Assembly: GCA_936432065.2 (NCBI GenBank)
Contig: OW386286.2
Location: forward strand, 113,981,519-114,045,518
DNA from: Rutpela maculata
Lineage: Eukaryota; Arthropoda; Insecta; Coleoptera; Cerambycidae
DNA: 64,000 nucleotides
Direction: 5' to 3'
The position numbers and the translations under genes were made by a program. The notes below the pieces were generated by a model. The model made no database searches, was not told where the DNA came from, and saw nothing but the letters and a program-made list of their open reading frames with translations. Shown here in pieces: positions 10,690 through 20,694 of the stretch. The stretch's first letter is position 1; every line of letters begins with the position of its first letter.

Positions 10690-10797
10690 GGATAGATGTA
10701 AGATGTACACAAGCGACCTATTTCATCTAATAGAGAGTCTAATATACAACAGTATGGATACATTTATAGTAGAACAGAGGGCAAAGACTAGAGTTGG
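10690..10797 (+). pseudogene. Coding-like fragment left of a foldback insertion
   Basis: The plus strand reads openly through CKMYTSDLFHLIESLIYNS and MDTFIVEQRAKTR up to the insertion point. Sequence beyond the foldback (12386-12440) is again open in one frame and contains EQAKSRALMKDANAHSERN before a stop. The composition looks protein-coding but I do not recognise the family. It may be the end of an older transposon gene. Confidence 0.3.
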
Positions 10798-11419
10798 TGG
10801 TCCTTATTTTGCGACATTGGATTTTTTTTCGGTCTCATCCCCTAAAGTTTTTCCAATTATTTTAAAAATGAAGTATTAATTTTAACTCGATCGGATAACG
10901 CTAACCCGTGCCTCAAGGTTATTAAAAGTCACTGAAATACGCAATTTTCATCGATAGTTTTTCCTTACAATTTCGGCTTCACCCCCTAAAGTGGTTCCAA
11001 TTATTTAAAAAATGAAGTATATAAAATTTTAACTCGATCGGATAACGCTAACCCGTGCCACAAGGCCATTAAAAGTCACTAAATACGCAATTTTCATCTA
11101 TTTTCAATAGTATCTCGTGAACTGTTGATTACATCGAAATGTTATAACATACATAATTGGAAGAAAATTTATTTTTATAAAATGGCATTTCTTTGCATTT
11201 TTCTCATACATTTAATAGTTGAATAGGAATAGTGAAGCTTCGGTTGGCATAAACAGGCACCAGAACATCCATGTTCTCGTTGAAATGCCAGGACACACGT
11301 TTTGTGTCCCATGAATTAATCGAATTAACTTCCCTTTATTGTAGGAATGCCTTTAGCAACACGGTATCTGTCGCGGTTGTCTGCTAGGCGTACGACCTCA
11401 ACAAACCCTTTTTCATTGG

Positions 11420-11642
11420 TCGTTTTTTAACAACAATTCCCTGCGATATTGCCATCTGCTGCAGTTGCTCGAACTCAGTAGAGATAACAGTGACTAACCA
11501 CGTTGTTTCACTCAATCGGGTCTAGGCCTTTGCTACAGTTTCGTTAACTCGCTAAAAACGGCACTAAACATCCATACATACTCGAACCAGGAAATCCGTG
11601 GTCTCAATGCTAACACGTAAGCACTGAACCACTGAGTCGGTT
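11420..11642 (-). mobile_element. SINE S-related fragment inside the foldback element
   Basis: The reverse complement reads CAGTGCTTACGTGTTAGCAT, GAGACCACGG and GGTATGTATGGATGTTTAGTG-like sequence, matching the head of SINE S at 6877-6950. The B box is degenerate (CTGGTTCGAG). The body diverges from copy 1 soon after the head, so this may be a different subfamily. Confidence 0.5.
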
Positions 11643-11715
11643 AAGTTTATTTCACCATTTGCCGGCGCCGGTGGGATGTGGATGTTATATCTGTCAGCCT
11701 TGGTTTTGGATTTGG

Positions 11716-11790
11716 GGGTTGTCTAGTTATATATATGTGTGTGTGTGTAGTTATATGTGTGTGTATATAGTTATATGTGGTGTGCGTGTT
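11716..11790. repeat. TG/TATG microsatellite
   Basis: A run of TG, ATATG and GTGTG units interrupted by AGTTATATG. Confidence 0.85.
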
Positions 11791-12385
11791 TGTGCGTAAT
11801 ACTTCAGAGTTACATTTGATATAAACATCTGAAAACAGATTTTTTTTTATTTCAAGCAATACAAATTTGAGATGATCAGTTTGAGGTCGTTTGGAAACGA
11901 CGTAGAAAACGAGCAAATAATGTTTAAAGCCAAAATTACACTATGAAACTTTGAGAGGCCCATTTTATATGACTAAAATTTCAATCGTAAGGTATTATTG
12001 AGAAGCCAATTCGAATAATTCATGGGATCTAAACCATCCGCTGAGATGTCAATAGCGAGAATATGAATGTTCTAGTACCTGTTTACGCCAATCAAAACTC
12101 CATTAGTTCGAAAAGTATTAATTATACGAGAAAAATACAAATAAACGAAGTTTCAGAAAATGAAAGTTTTATTCTATTAAAAATGTAGAAAATTTCGATA
12201 TGATCAACCGGTAACGAGATACTTTTGAAAATAGGTGAAAATAGGTGAAAATTGCGTATTTTAGGGACTTTTAATGGCCTTGTGGCACGGGTTAGCGTTA
12301 TCCGATCGAGTTAAAATCTTATATACTTCATTTTTTAAATAATTGGAAAAACTCCAATGTCGCAAAATAAGGACCACCCTAGTAG

Positions 12386-13324
12386 AGCAAGCCAAGAGCA
12401 GAGCATTAATGAAAGATGCGAATGCACATAGTGAAAGAAATTAGTAGAGGTGCTAGACTTCGAGAAAGGTTTTTGGTCTTAAAAGTAGTTCGCTGAAAAT
12501 GTGGTACATTATGCAAAATGTTAGATGTGGTAGTTTGCACGAAATAAATAAATCACGAAAATATCTGGTCGAATTTCAGCATTTGAGTCCTGGCGGCGGT
12601 ATCCTAAAATGATGATGCTTGTCTTTTTGATCTCACAAAGGAGGGGACACAAATATGCCATTAATTAATTGTTCAGTACCCATTTTCAATAGTCATCTTA
12701 AATTTAACCATTTTTATCTCGAGCAGAGCAAAGAAATGAAATCCAAATCAATTCGCTGCTTTGTTCTTTAAAGGTAGCGAGGATGCCATATTTGTCGCCG
12801 CTTCACTATGCGTATCTTAACTTGTCGGCATTAGTTTAATTCCTTCGCTTTGCTAGACTGTTTGTTCTACACTTTGCTCTGTGCTCCACTATAAACGTAC
12901 CCCAAGTCACTTCTTGGCTAACCCAAATACGCGCCGATCACTCCCTTCACCCCCTCAAAAGGTGAAATATTCAAATCTGAAACTCGGTAACCTACTGAGT
13001 TAGTTCATTCTTACATAAAAATTTTCGGTTTGGATATCAAAGACCTTTATTATACCTTTTTTAAGTAAATCAAAACTTATTTCAGTCATTGGCGTGCATT
13101 TTTATTATGAAGAAAAGGTCGATTTTTCGGGAAATTATATTAGGCATTTTTTGTGTTGAAAAACTAATGCAATATTATTGATCAGCATGCTGTAGAACCG
13201 CTATATCCAGAATTTAACAACATGTTGATTTTTGGTTTTTGAATTACGGCCCACTTAAAATTACCTATTTTAAACGGGGAAATAATCAATAAATTGGTAA
13301 CGAAATTTTTTTCGAAAAAAAGTC
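12386..13324. other. Unassigned stretch
   Basis: Apart from the short open segment at its start (see 10690-10797), I see no gene, hairpin or repeated family. Confidence 0.4.
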
Positions 13325-13807
13325 AGGCACACAACTAAGTGATTTGGTCCGCAGGACACTCGAGATTTTTTATTATTTCACCTTCTAGGGGGTGAAACTA
13401 CCCTAAATTTTCCCAAAATGTATTTATTGTGCAACAAAATTGATTTTGGAGTCGATTTCGTATGATTTCGATATCCCAAGACCGAATCCAACGTTAAAAA
13501 AATAGTTGAACGTCCAGTGGCGTAGCCAGAAATTAATCCTGGGGGGTTAACCCTGATTTGACTGACCTAATTTTTATTTTTTACTTGACCCGTTGCGTCA
13601 TTTTACTAACTCATTAGGCTGCTGAGCGTAAATTATTTAATGAATTAAAAGTCATTAATGAAACATATATCTTCTTAAAGAAGGGAACAGAAACCAAACG
13701 TATTTAAATAAAATATTTATTTAGTCTTCTTTTTACTTTTGCAAGCTCCTGACACATTTCATCGCAAGTTACAGGAAAATAATTAAATATAAAGCAATAA
13801 CTAACAA

Positions 13808-14425
13808 GCTAAAAACGTACTCTTCGCCGGTTTACTAAACTTTTTATATAACTGTTACACATTCTATAGGGTACTCTTCGCAGTTTTTTTGTAAATAATG
13901 TTAGTTTTAGACATTTTTGATTTTATAGTACGAACTTAGTTGGTGAAAGAGTTAAAATAAAGTAAAAATTAAAAAAAAACTATACCATATCACATGTGGG
14001 TTTCGAACCTGGGACCCTTGGATTCCGAGTCAAATGCGTAAGAACTACCTAATACGTAAAAAAATGTAAAAAATGTAAATTTTTACAAAAACAAAAATCA
14101 AAAAAAAATCTCAAATTTAAATCATTAATAACATTTTTATTTGCTGATCGATTTTGTTCAAAAACAATAGAATTCTTCCCTTAGCTAACACTAACTTACT
14201 GTCCAAATTTCAGTACAATCGGATTTTTCTTTTTTGAGTTATCGTGCTTACAAGAAACGTGACGGACGGACGGACGGATGGACAGACGGACATTTTGAAA
14301 GTTGTTTAGAATTCGTTCACTAACACAATGATATGAAAATTATTTCTCTACGAGCAATATTTACGATTTTAGAAATGTGCCGATCAAATACAATATACTC
14401 TTCGTTTTTGCGAAGAGTATAATAA
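13808..14425 (+). mobile_element. Family B repeat, copy 1 (complete), inserted in the left arm
   Basis: Begins with TACTCTTCGC (13818) and ends in a hairpin: TACTCTTCG (14396-14404), loop TTTTTG, CGAAGAGTA (14411-14419). A tRNA-like inverted segment (GGGTTTCGAACCTGGGACCC, about 13995) and a GACG microsatellite (14261-14292) lie inside. The right arm of the giant inverted repeat lacks it at about 16085-16100, which gives an empty site. No clear target duplication. No coding sequence. The architecture suggests a Helentron/DINE-type non-autonomous element; this is inference. Confidence 0.75.
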
Positions 14426-14589
14426 TCAGAGAGTCGTAGCTCTGCGGGGGCAATTGCCACCCTGCCTACGCCACTGAATGCCATTTTAAACAGTTTTTGG
14501 ACAGGTTTTCTGAATTTCAGATACTTTGTGTTGTTATTATTCTTGCGTTACTGCGTTTGGGCTTTCTTTCTCTGGGCAGGCGGACATGA

Positions 14590-15005
14590 CGAAGAGAGGT
14601 AAAGGTGTTCGGATGGCGGTCACTGTTCCCCTTGAAACTGTACCCGACAATGTTAATGGCCAAAGTATGTCATTGTCAGTCCAGTAATATTACTGACCTT
14701 AGATGCCCTGCAGCAAATCCTGTAGTGTTATAGAGAAATTTGGGCTATAAAACACTTGCATAAAATTCAGAAAGTCTTAAACCCACCAACCATAGGTTAC
14801 CTTCTGGTTACCTTGTTCCGCACCTGAACATCGGGAGTGGCATTACGAAATATTCAAGAATGCAAAGGCTAAGTTCCACAAAGTATGTGGAAATCCATTC
14901 ATCATGCCTTCCCGATTTATGAAACTAATTAAAGATGAAAATAAAACTTTTAACAGTCCTTTAACAGTTAGACTAGCTGTGCCGCAAGATCTACTCCCTC
15001 CCTGC
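14590..15005 (+). pseudogene. Left-arm copy of a zinc-binding-like transposon protein fragment
   Basis: This is the inverted counterpart of 15540-15952, more decayed. It includes the nucleotide equivalents of GVRMAVTVPLETVP and, near 14880-14920, of HKVCGNPFIMPSRFMKL. Several frameshifts and stops interrupt it. Orientation is opposite to the right-arm copy. Confidence 0.5.
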
Positions 15006-15010
15006 AAAAA

Positions 15011-15539
15011 AATGTTGCAATACCGATAAAAATATTGCTTAATTTATAGAAAAAAAAATATCTTCCAAAGTCGCGGTTAGCTGTGGAAAATGAGCAAGAA
15101 TATTTTCTCTGAACCTAGTTGTGTGTGGAGGGGTAAGGGACGAAGAGAGGAAAAGTTGGGCAAGATGTAAGTGATACAATTTGCGCAAATCTGCCATTCT
15201 GAACACAACATTCAGCCCGAGAGTCTCAAGTTTCTCCTGTATCTACAGCATGAGTTCGATGAATGCTATTCCTTCACACGACAGCACTTCCACACTATTC
15301 ACCGGACTTCATCGCCTCGCCTCTTCTGCACCGGTTATACAGGCGGACGAGACAAATTAGATGGTACTTTGCCCCCATTGCTACTTGATCGCAACCAGTT
15401 TGAAGAGTTGCTGTCTCAAACTTTTATTGCTGCTGCCACCTACATGTTCGTTGCACAGTCATCCTTCAAATTTACTTTTGAGGCCCTGGATCTCGTTCAG
15501 CGCGGGTCAGAAACAGTAATGGAGACTCAACTTCCGTTG
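15011..15539. other. Spacer of the giant inverted repeat
   Basis: A plus-strand frame (15171-15551) and minus-strand frames are both open here. The minus side carries stretches such as GIAFIELML that would continue the transposon protein, so I treat the plus frame as its shadow. Neither is recognised. Confidence 0.35.
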
Positions 15540-15952
15540 ATGAACTCTTAGGTTGGTGGCTGTTAAAAGTTTTGTTTTCATCTTCAATTGGTTTCATAAA
15601 TCGGGATGGCATGATGTATGGATTTCCACATACAATGTGGAACTTAGCCTTTGAATTCTTGAATGTTTCGGAAATGCCACACTTGACGTCCAGGTGCGGA
15701 ACAAGGCAACCTATGGTTGGTAGGTTTAAAACTTTCTAAATTTTCAGCAATTGTTTTATAGCCCAAATTTCTCTGTGACACTACAGAATTCGTTGCAGGG
15801 CATCTAAGATCGGTTGTATTACCGGCCTGACATATGACACACTTTGACCAATTAATATTGACGGGTACAGTTTCAAGAGGAACAGTGACCGCCATCCGTA
15901 CACCTTTACCTCTGTCCGCAATGCTCGCCTGCCCAAAGAAAGAGACCACCAA
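15540..15952 (-). pseudogene. Right-arm fragment of an unidentified transposon protein with paired cysteines
   Basis: The minus strand reads GKGVRMAVTVPLETVPVNIN, then WSKCVICQAGNTTDLRCPA, then NLGYKTIAENLESF. The CxxC followed by a third cysteine resembles N-terminal zinc-binding segments of repetitive insect transposon proteins, but I cannot name the family. A frameshift near 15650 separates this from KFHIVCGNPYIMPSRFMKP further on. After that the frame is open to a stop near 15490. Confidence 0.5.
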
Positions 15953-16566
15953 ACGCAGTAACGCAATAACAAAAACAACACAAAGTATCTGAAATTGAGA
16001 AAAACTGTCAATAAATTGTTTAATATGACATTCAGTGGCGTAGGAAGGGGGTAATTGCCCTCGCCCCCCGAGCTACGACTCTCTGATTATTAATTATTGC
16101 TTTATATTTAATTATGTTCCTGTAACTTGAGATGAAATGTGTCAGAAGCTCGCAAAAGTAAAAAGAAGACTAAATAAATATTTTATTTAAATACGTTTTG
16201 TTTCTGTTCCATTCTATAAGAGGATTTATGTTTCGTTAATGACGTTTAATTAATTAAATAATTTACGCTCAGAAGTCCAATGAGTTAGTAAAATGGCGTA
16301 AGAGGTCAAGTAAAATACAAGATTAGGTCAGTCTAGGGTTAACCCTAGAATTAATTTCTGGTTACGCCACTGGACGTTGAACTATTTTTTAACGTTGGAT
16401 TCAGTCTTAGCATACCGAAATCATACGGAATCGACTCCAAGATCAATTTTGTTACACAATAAATACATTTTTGGAAAATTTAGGGTAGTTTTGAAAAAAT
16501 GCCCCCTAGAGGGTGAATGAATAAAAAATCTCGAGTGCTCTTCGGGTCAAATCACTTAGTTGGGTA

Positions 16567-16884
16567 TCTGGAGCAATCGTGCCAAAGGAAAAATTTGTAT
16601 CACAAAATGCCACGTTTTGCAAGTATTTGTTGTGTATCGCACCCACTAATTGACTTGTTGAGGTTAGAGTGTCATTTGGGCTAAATTCTGTATTATTTTT
16701 ATTCGCTATTCAATGTTCTACAAAATCTTCGAAACGTTATCTGTTAATACCTTTATAATATCCGGCAATTGATTAACATGCAACATAAACAAACATGAGA
16801 GGTTATGTTTTAACAGATTGCTTGTAGTCCACTTCAGTTCGTTCGATACTTGTCCATGAAACAAATCGCTCCAAAGTCACGTGT
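16567..16884. other. Unassigned stretch
   Basis: No repeat or gene recognised. Confidence 0.4.
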
Positions 16885-17128
16885 AATTTATCTGTTTGCT
16901 CAGTGCTCTGATTTCCGATGTAATATCCAAACACAGCTGATTTGGATCCGCCGTGTAGCCGCTTCCAGTAGCTGCCGATATTTTCGATCTGAAATCGCGC
17001 CGAAAATGTAGACATTGCCGATCGATTTCAGAAAAACAATTATTTCCACATACAAATTTTTTTCGTTGTGAGTGACTTGGATAGAAAATCTGGATGTGGA
17101 AGTAGAGATCCTTGGGCAGCGGTTTTTG
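16885..17128 (-). repeat. Dispersed repeat fragment joined to a family A fragment
   Basis: The segment around 16993-17030 (GAAAATGTAGACATTGCCGA, then TCGATTTCAGAAAAA) matches 35895-35942 (GAAAATGTAGACATTCCCGA). From about 17038 it turns into the start-proximal 90 bp of family A in reverse, ending CTTGGGCAGCGGTTTTTG at 17128. Confidence 0.65.
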
Positions 17129-17401
17129 AAAAAAATTTTCAGCCCCTCCGTTTTTGAGATATTAGCGGTTAAAGTGAGGGTCTGCTGTATCGGTAGCCCA
17201 GGCTTTAATGCAGCGCGTACAACGTTCAAACTTATTACTCTTGTATAACCACCCAACTGTTTATAAACAACGATTTTTTGTTTTTCAAAATTTAATTCAA
17301 ATCTTAAACTACATTTCACTCGCTTGTACTAGTACTATATCTTGTTGTGAATACCATTTTAAGGCGAATTTGTAAAAAGGTCAAACACTTTTACAATCTT
17401 C
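17129..17401. other. Unassigned stretch
   Basis: A minus-strand frame of 139 codons overlaps this region, but it runs through the repeat fragments at 16885-17128 and has no recognisable domain. Confidence 0.35.
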
Positions 17402-17765
17402 CAGAGATGGGTCGAGGAAACTTTCCATATTTTATAAAAGTCTGTAAAAGTCAAGTAAATAATATAATTGTACTTGGTATTAAAATGAAGCTTGCATCAT
17501 CACGAATCAGATTTCACCATAAAATAGCCTGGAAAGTTGGAAGGAAAGCTTTCTGAAAACTTTCGGAGTTTTCAAAAGGGAGAGTTTCCAGGAAGTTTTT
17601 CTTCTAACTTTCCATTGGGTATATTGAAAGACTATTTTATGGTGAAATCTGATTTGTGATGATGCAAGCTTTATTGTGATACCAAATAAGTGCATACAAT
17701 TATATTATTTACATGACTTTTACAGACTTTTATCAAATGTGGAAAGTTTCCTCGACTCATCTCTG
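17402..17765. mobile_element. hAT-like MITE, 364 bp
   Basis: Ends are CAGAGATGGG and CTCATCTCTG. Inverted arms run about 150 bp through GTCGAGGAAACTTTCC, ATAATATAATTGTA and CTTGCATCATCAC-type segments. The 8-base flanks CAATCTTC (17394-17401) and CATTTTTC (17766-17773) match at 6 of 8 positions, as expected for an old 8-bp hAT target duplication. There is no transposase. Confidence 0.75.
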
Positions 17766-17904
17766 CATTTTTCGTAAGCTTACAAGTTCAAAACGACCGA
17801 CATTTTCTTTTACTGTGTAGAAGGTAAATTAAATGTAATTTTTTTTTCTTAAAAACAAATTATTATTTAGGTATACTAAAATAAAAAAAAATAAAAATCA
17901 ATGG

Positions 17905-18080
17905 TCTTAAAAGCTTGTCACGCGCGACATACAGGGGCATTAATTTTGGTTGACAGAGATTGTAAGCATCTAAGTATGTATTTTTTTTTCTATTCATGCG
18001 ACAAGCTTTTAAGACAATTAATTTTATTTTTTTCGTTTCAGTAATAATAAAAGCTTGTTTTTAAAAACTTTGTTTACATA
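17905..18080. mobile_element. Palindromic MITE, family G copy 2
   Basis: TCTTAAAAGCTTGTCACGCG near 17906 pairs with ATGCGACAAGCTTTTAAGA near 17996-18014. It continues with GACAATTAATTTTATTTTTT and AAAAGCTTGTTTTTAA as in copy 1 at 4331-4545. Confidence 0.65.
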
Positions 18081-18269
18081 TAATTTTATTTTTAAATTTC
18101 TAGTTACGTCTTAATTATTATGAGTTTTTATTATACATATATTCATTGGGTCGTCCTTAGTTATTAAAAGTACCGGATCCTCCGCCATTTTTTAGAATAC
18201 AACGTCTGAGTGAATATGTATTCGATCAAATTATAGTTTAAAAACTAACAAACACGCTTGTTAGTACCA

Positions 18270-18430
18270 TATTATTGTATTGTCACCAGAACTACACGTG
18301 TATGCAGAATTTCAGCTCAATTGGACGTCTTTAAGTGGTTCAAAATTGACTTGCAAGATTTGGCCCAAACATACTAACATACAAACAGGGCAAGTTAAAT
18401 AAAAGCTTATAATAAAAGGAGGCTATTCGA
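18270..18430 (-). repeat. Family E fragment
   Basis: ACACGTGTATGCAGAATTTC, AGCTCAATTGGACG and CAGGGCAAGTTAAATAAAAG are the reverse complement of the family E stretch near 25525-25630. Confidence 0.5.
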
Positions 18431-18465
18431 AAGGACGAAAAAAATATTTTAAAAAAATGAACCCC

Positions 18466-18885
18466 CTTCAAAAAAAAGGTCGCTATAAATTATGAAAGAA
18501 ATTTTACCATGGCCCAGTTAATTCAACCTTATTACCTGATATCGATATTGAGGTCGGTGTAAAAATAAACAAATAACGAATTCAAACGTATTTTTAGCCG
18601 ACCTCAATATCGGTATTATACAGTGCGTGTAATTGCGGACTGGGCATGTACTTCCACCTAGCGCGAGAGATATGACAACCCAGGTAACAGCAAACTCGCC
18701 CGTCGGCTGCATAGATTAAAGAGTCGGCGCTAGACCACTAAAGCATCTCCGCTCTCAGTTATTTCATTTCAGCCAGCTGGCACACGCGATGTTGCAATTC
18801 TTACTCCCTATGCCCAGCCCGCCACTACACACACTGTATAAGGTTCAATTAACTGGCTTTTAGCGCCTTTTTTGAAGGCGGTTCA
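18466..18885. mobile_element. Inverted-repeat element, family H-type ends, with internal hairpin and SINE-like piece
   Basis: CTTCAAAAAAAGGTCGCTAT at the left pairs with TTTAGCGCCTTTTTTGAAGG at the right, and CAGTTAATTCAACCTTAT pairs with AAGGTTCAATTAACTGG. Inside, 15-base arms (CGATATTGAGGTCGG, 18543-18557; complement 18598-18612) form a perfect hairpin. The minus strand of about 18680-18770 carries GCTTTAGTGGTCTAGCGCCG and GGGCGAGTTTGCTG, which resemble a decayed tRNA-derived SINE head. Confidence 0.6.
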
Positions 18886-20694
18886 ATTTTTTATCTAAAA
18901 TTAAACATCAAAAATGTCTGGTGGACGAAAAGGATCCTGTATGGAAATATTTCATAGAAAAAAAAACGACAGAAACAGAACAACATTGATAATCATTAAT
19001 ATATTTTTTAAACTATAAAGTAGTGATAATAAACTGTCGTTTAAAACAGTACCTTTTAGTAAAAAGTGATTTAAATCAATGATTGAATTTAAAAAAATCA
19101 CTTGATTTAAATCAAAATAATTGAATCATACCACTCTGCTATTTTCGAACCTATATATGTAATCAAACCTTCATCGTTCCCTGAACTGTTACTTTTTCAA
19201 AAATAGTTTACATGAACTGTGAACAAGACCCTGAATGTAACAACACAATATATGGCGTGCATGTAGTTAATAAGATCAGTCTAATTCGTTCAACACTACT
19301 TAAGCATTTGCGTGTACTAGTAGTGTCTGCGTTATTTCAATGAATTGCTATCAGGTAATGTATTTGCAGAAAAAAAGACAGTACTGGGTATTCTATTGAT
19401 TTTAAGTATTACATTGTGCAAAAGTCTAACATTAAGAAAATAATACACGTAATCTTTTCCTAATATACTCGTTTGTTACGAAATTGGTTCTTTTGATATT
19501 ACTCTTATTTAGTCGGGGAGCCCTCCCCCGATCCTTGGGGACAATGTTTTTCATAAAGATTAAAGTCTAAGGAACAATTAACAATTAACCCCGCACATGA
19601 GCTCGACCTACACCCAACATTTTCACCACAAGTTGATTTCATATTAATATAGAAACCAAAAGAATTTTTTTTGGGAGGGGCTATATAGCGGTAAGTTTGA
19701 CAAATTTGAACGGAAATATGGTAGTGAGATATTTCTATGGCACACATAGTCAAAATAATTGGCATAAAATCACCCAAATCCCGTTGCTAGGGAGCGCCCC
19801 TCTCCGTGTTACGCGTCTCCGAGGGATTTCATCTCCTTACGGGGGGGTGTTCTACTCCACTGAAGTGAAAGTAGATGTTCTTAGGTAAAATACCTGCGGG
19901 TTACCCCTCTTAAAAATTTTGAAAAACAGCTAAAATAGTATATACCATTTCTTACATAGGCGCGGGGGGGGGTCAATTTTAGGGCCCATTCAAACTGTAC
20001 CCGTTCCGCTATATATCCGTGGTCCCATCGTGGCAATGTCGTAGGAATTAATAATTTAAAATTTCGAAGCACCCCTTCCCTAACAGCGAACATGAGCTGG
20101 GCAAAATATTAGAATGGTGAAATGGCGTAATATATCGAAGATAAAATGGTCTTATATAATTGTCATTTTGTGCGTGGGGGTGGGGGAATATATATGTGAC
20201 GTTAATATATTCTGGTACTGTTAAAGTGACGTTTATCGAGTATGACATCTGTCAGTTTGACATCTGTCAGTTTGACATTGACATTAACAGTTGACAGCCA
20301 GCCACAAGAGAAATTACAAACCTATATCTAACCTAAACCTAAAATGGATAATATTCAATGAAATTTTGAAGAAATATAGGTTATAAAGTACAATCACCAC
20401 TTAAAATTTCAAATCAAAATGATTATTAAAACGGCTCAAATATACGATTGTTCCTAAAACTTTGCACCCTTGTGAAATCCTGCCATCAAAACCAAGAAAT
20501 GTGTACGATGGCGCAAATTGTAGCTTTTTATAAGTACTTTAAGAGAGATTTTTTTTTTAATTTAACCCTTTTTATTGCCGTGCTTTATAATTTTCGAAAT
20601 TGTAGTTATAAACAAATTCTAATAACTCTGTTTTTTTTTTTATGAAATCAAAAACGGTAAAGGAGCAATGAAAGTAGATTTAAAAAGCCAACTT
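18886..20694. other. Unassigned; two small repeat motifs
   Basis: No gene is recognised over 1.8 kb. At 19065-19130, complementary GATTTAAATCAATGATT and AAATCACTTGATTTAAATCA segments form AT-rich palindromes like those at some MITE ends. At 20236-20270, GACATCTGTCAGTTT is repeated twice in tandem and AACCTAAACCT occurs near 20332. Confidence 0.4.

Larger units (their letters stand above)
10798..12385. mobile_element. 1.6-kb foldback element with long inverted arms
   Basis: Outer ends are GGTGGTCCTTATTTTGCGAC (left) and its complement (right, ending GGACCACC). Homology continues inward through CTCGATCGGATAACGCTAAC, AATACGCAATTTTCA and GGCATAAACAGGCACCAGAA, so arms reach about 400-530 bp. The left arm holds an extra tandem copy of about 145 bp (10845-10990 versus 10990-11130). 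Flanks are compatible with a TA target. No transposase is present. Internal sequence includes a SINE fragment and a TG microsatellite. Confidence 0.75.
13325..16566. mobile_element. Giant inverted repeat with arms near 1 kb
   Basis: The left arm (13325-15010, minus an internal insertion) and right arm (15556-16566) are complementary over about 1 kb. Matching pairs include AACTAAGTGATTTG/CAAATCACTTAGTT, GGCGTAGCCAGAAATTAAT/ATTAATTTCTGGTTACGCC, and GGATGGCGGTCACTGTTCC/GGAACAGTGACCGCCATCC. The spacer is about 545 bp. Both arms contain the same coding-like segment, so this is an inverted duplication of part of a transposon and not only short terminal repeats. Arms differ by scattered substitutions and small indels. 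Confidence 0.8.

Noticed and set aside
15171..15551. 126-codon plus-strand frame as a gene
   Set aside because: It is antisense to the continuation of a transposon protein on minus and has no recognisable domain.
20325..20345. Telomere-like AACCTAAACCT
   Set aside because: There are only two units with no array, so there is no evidence of telomeric DNA.
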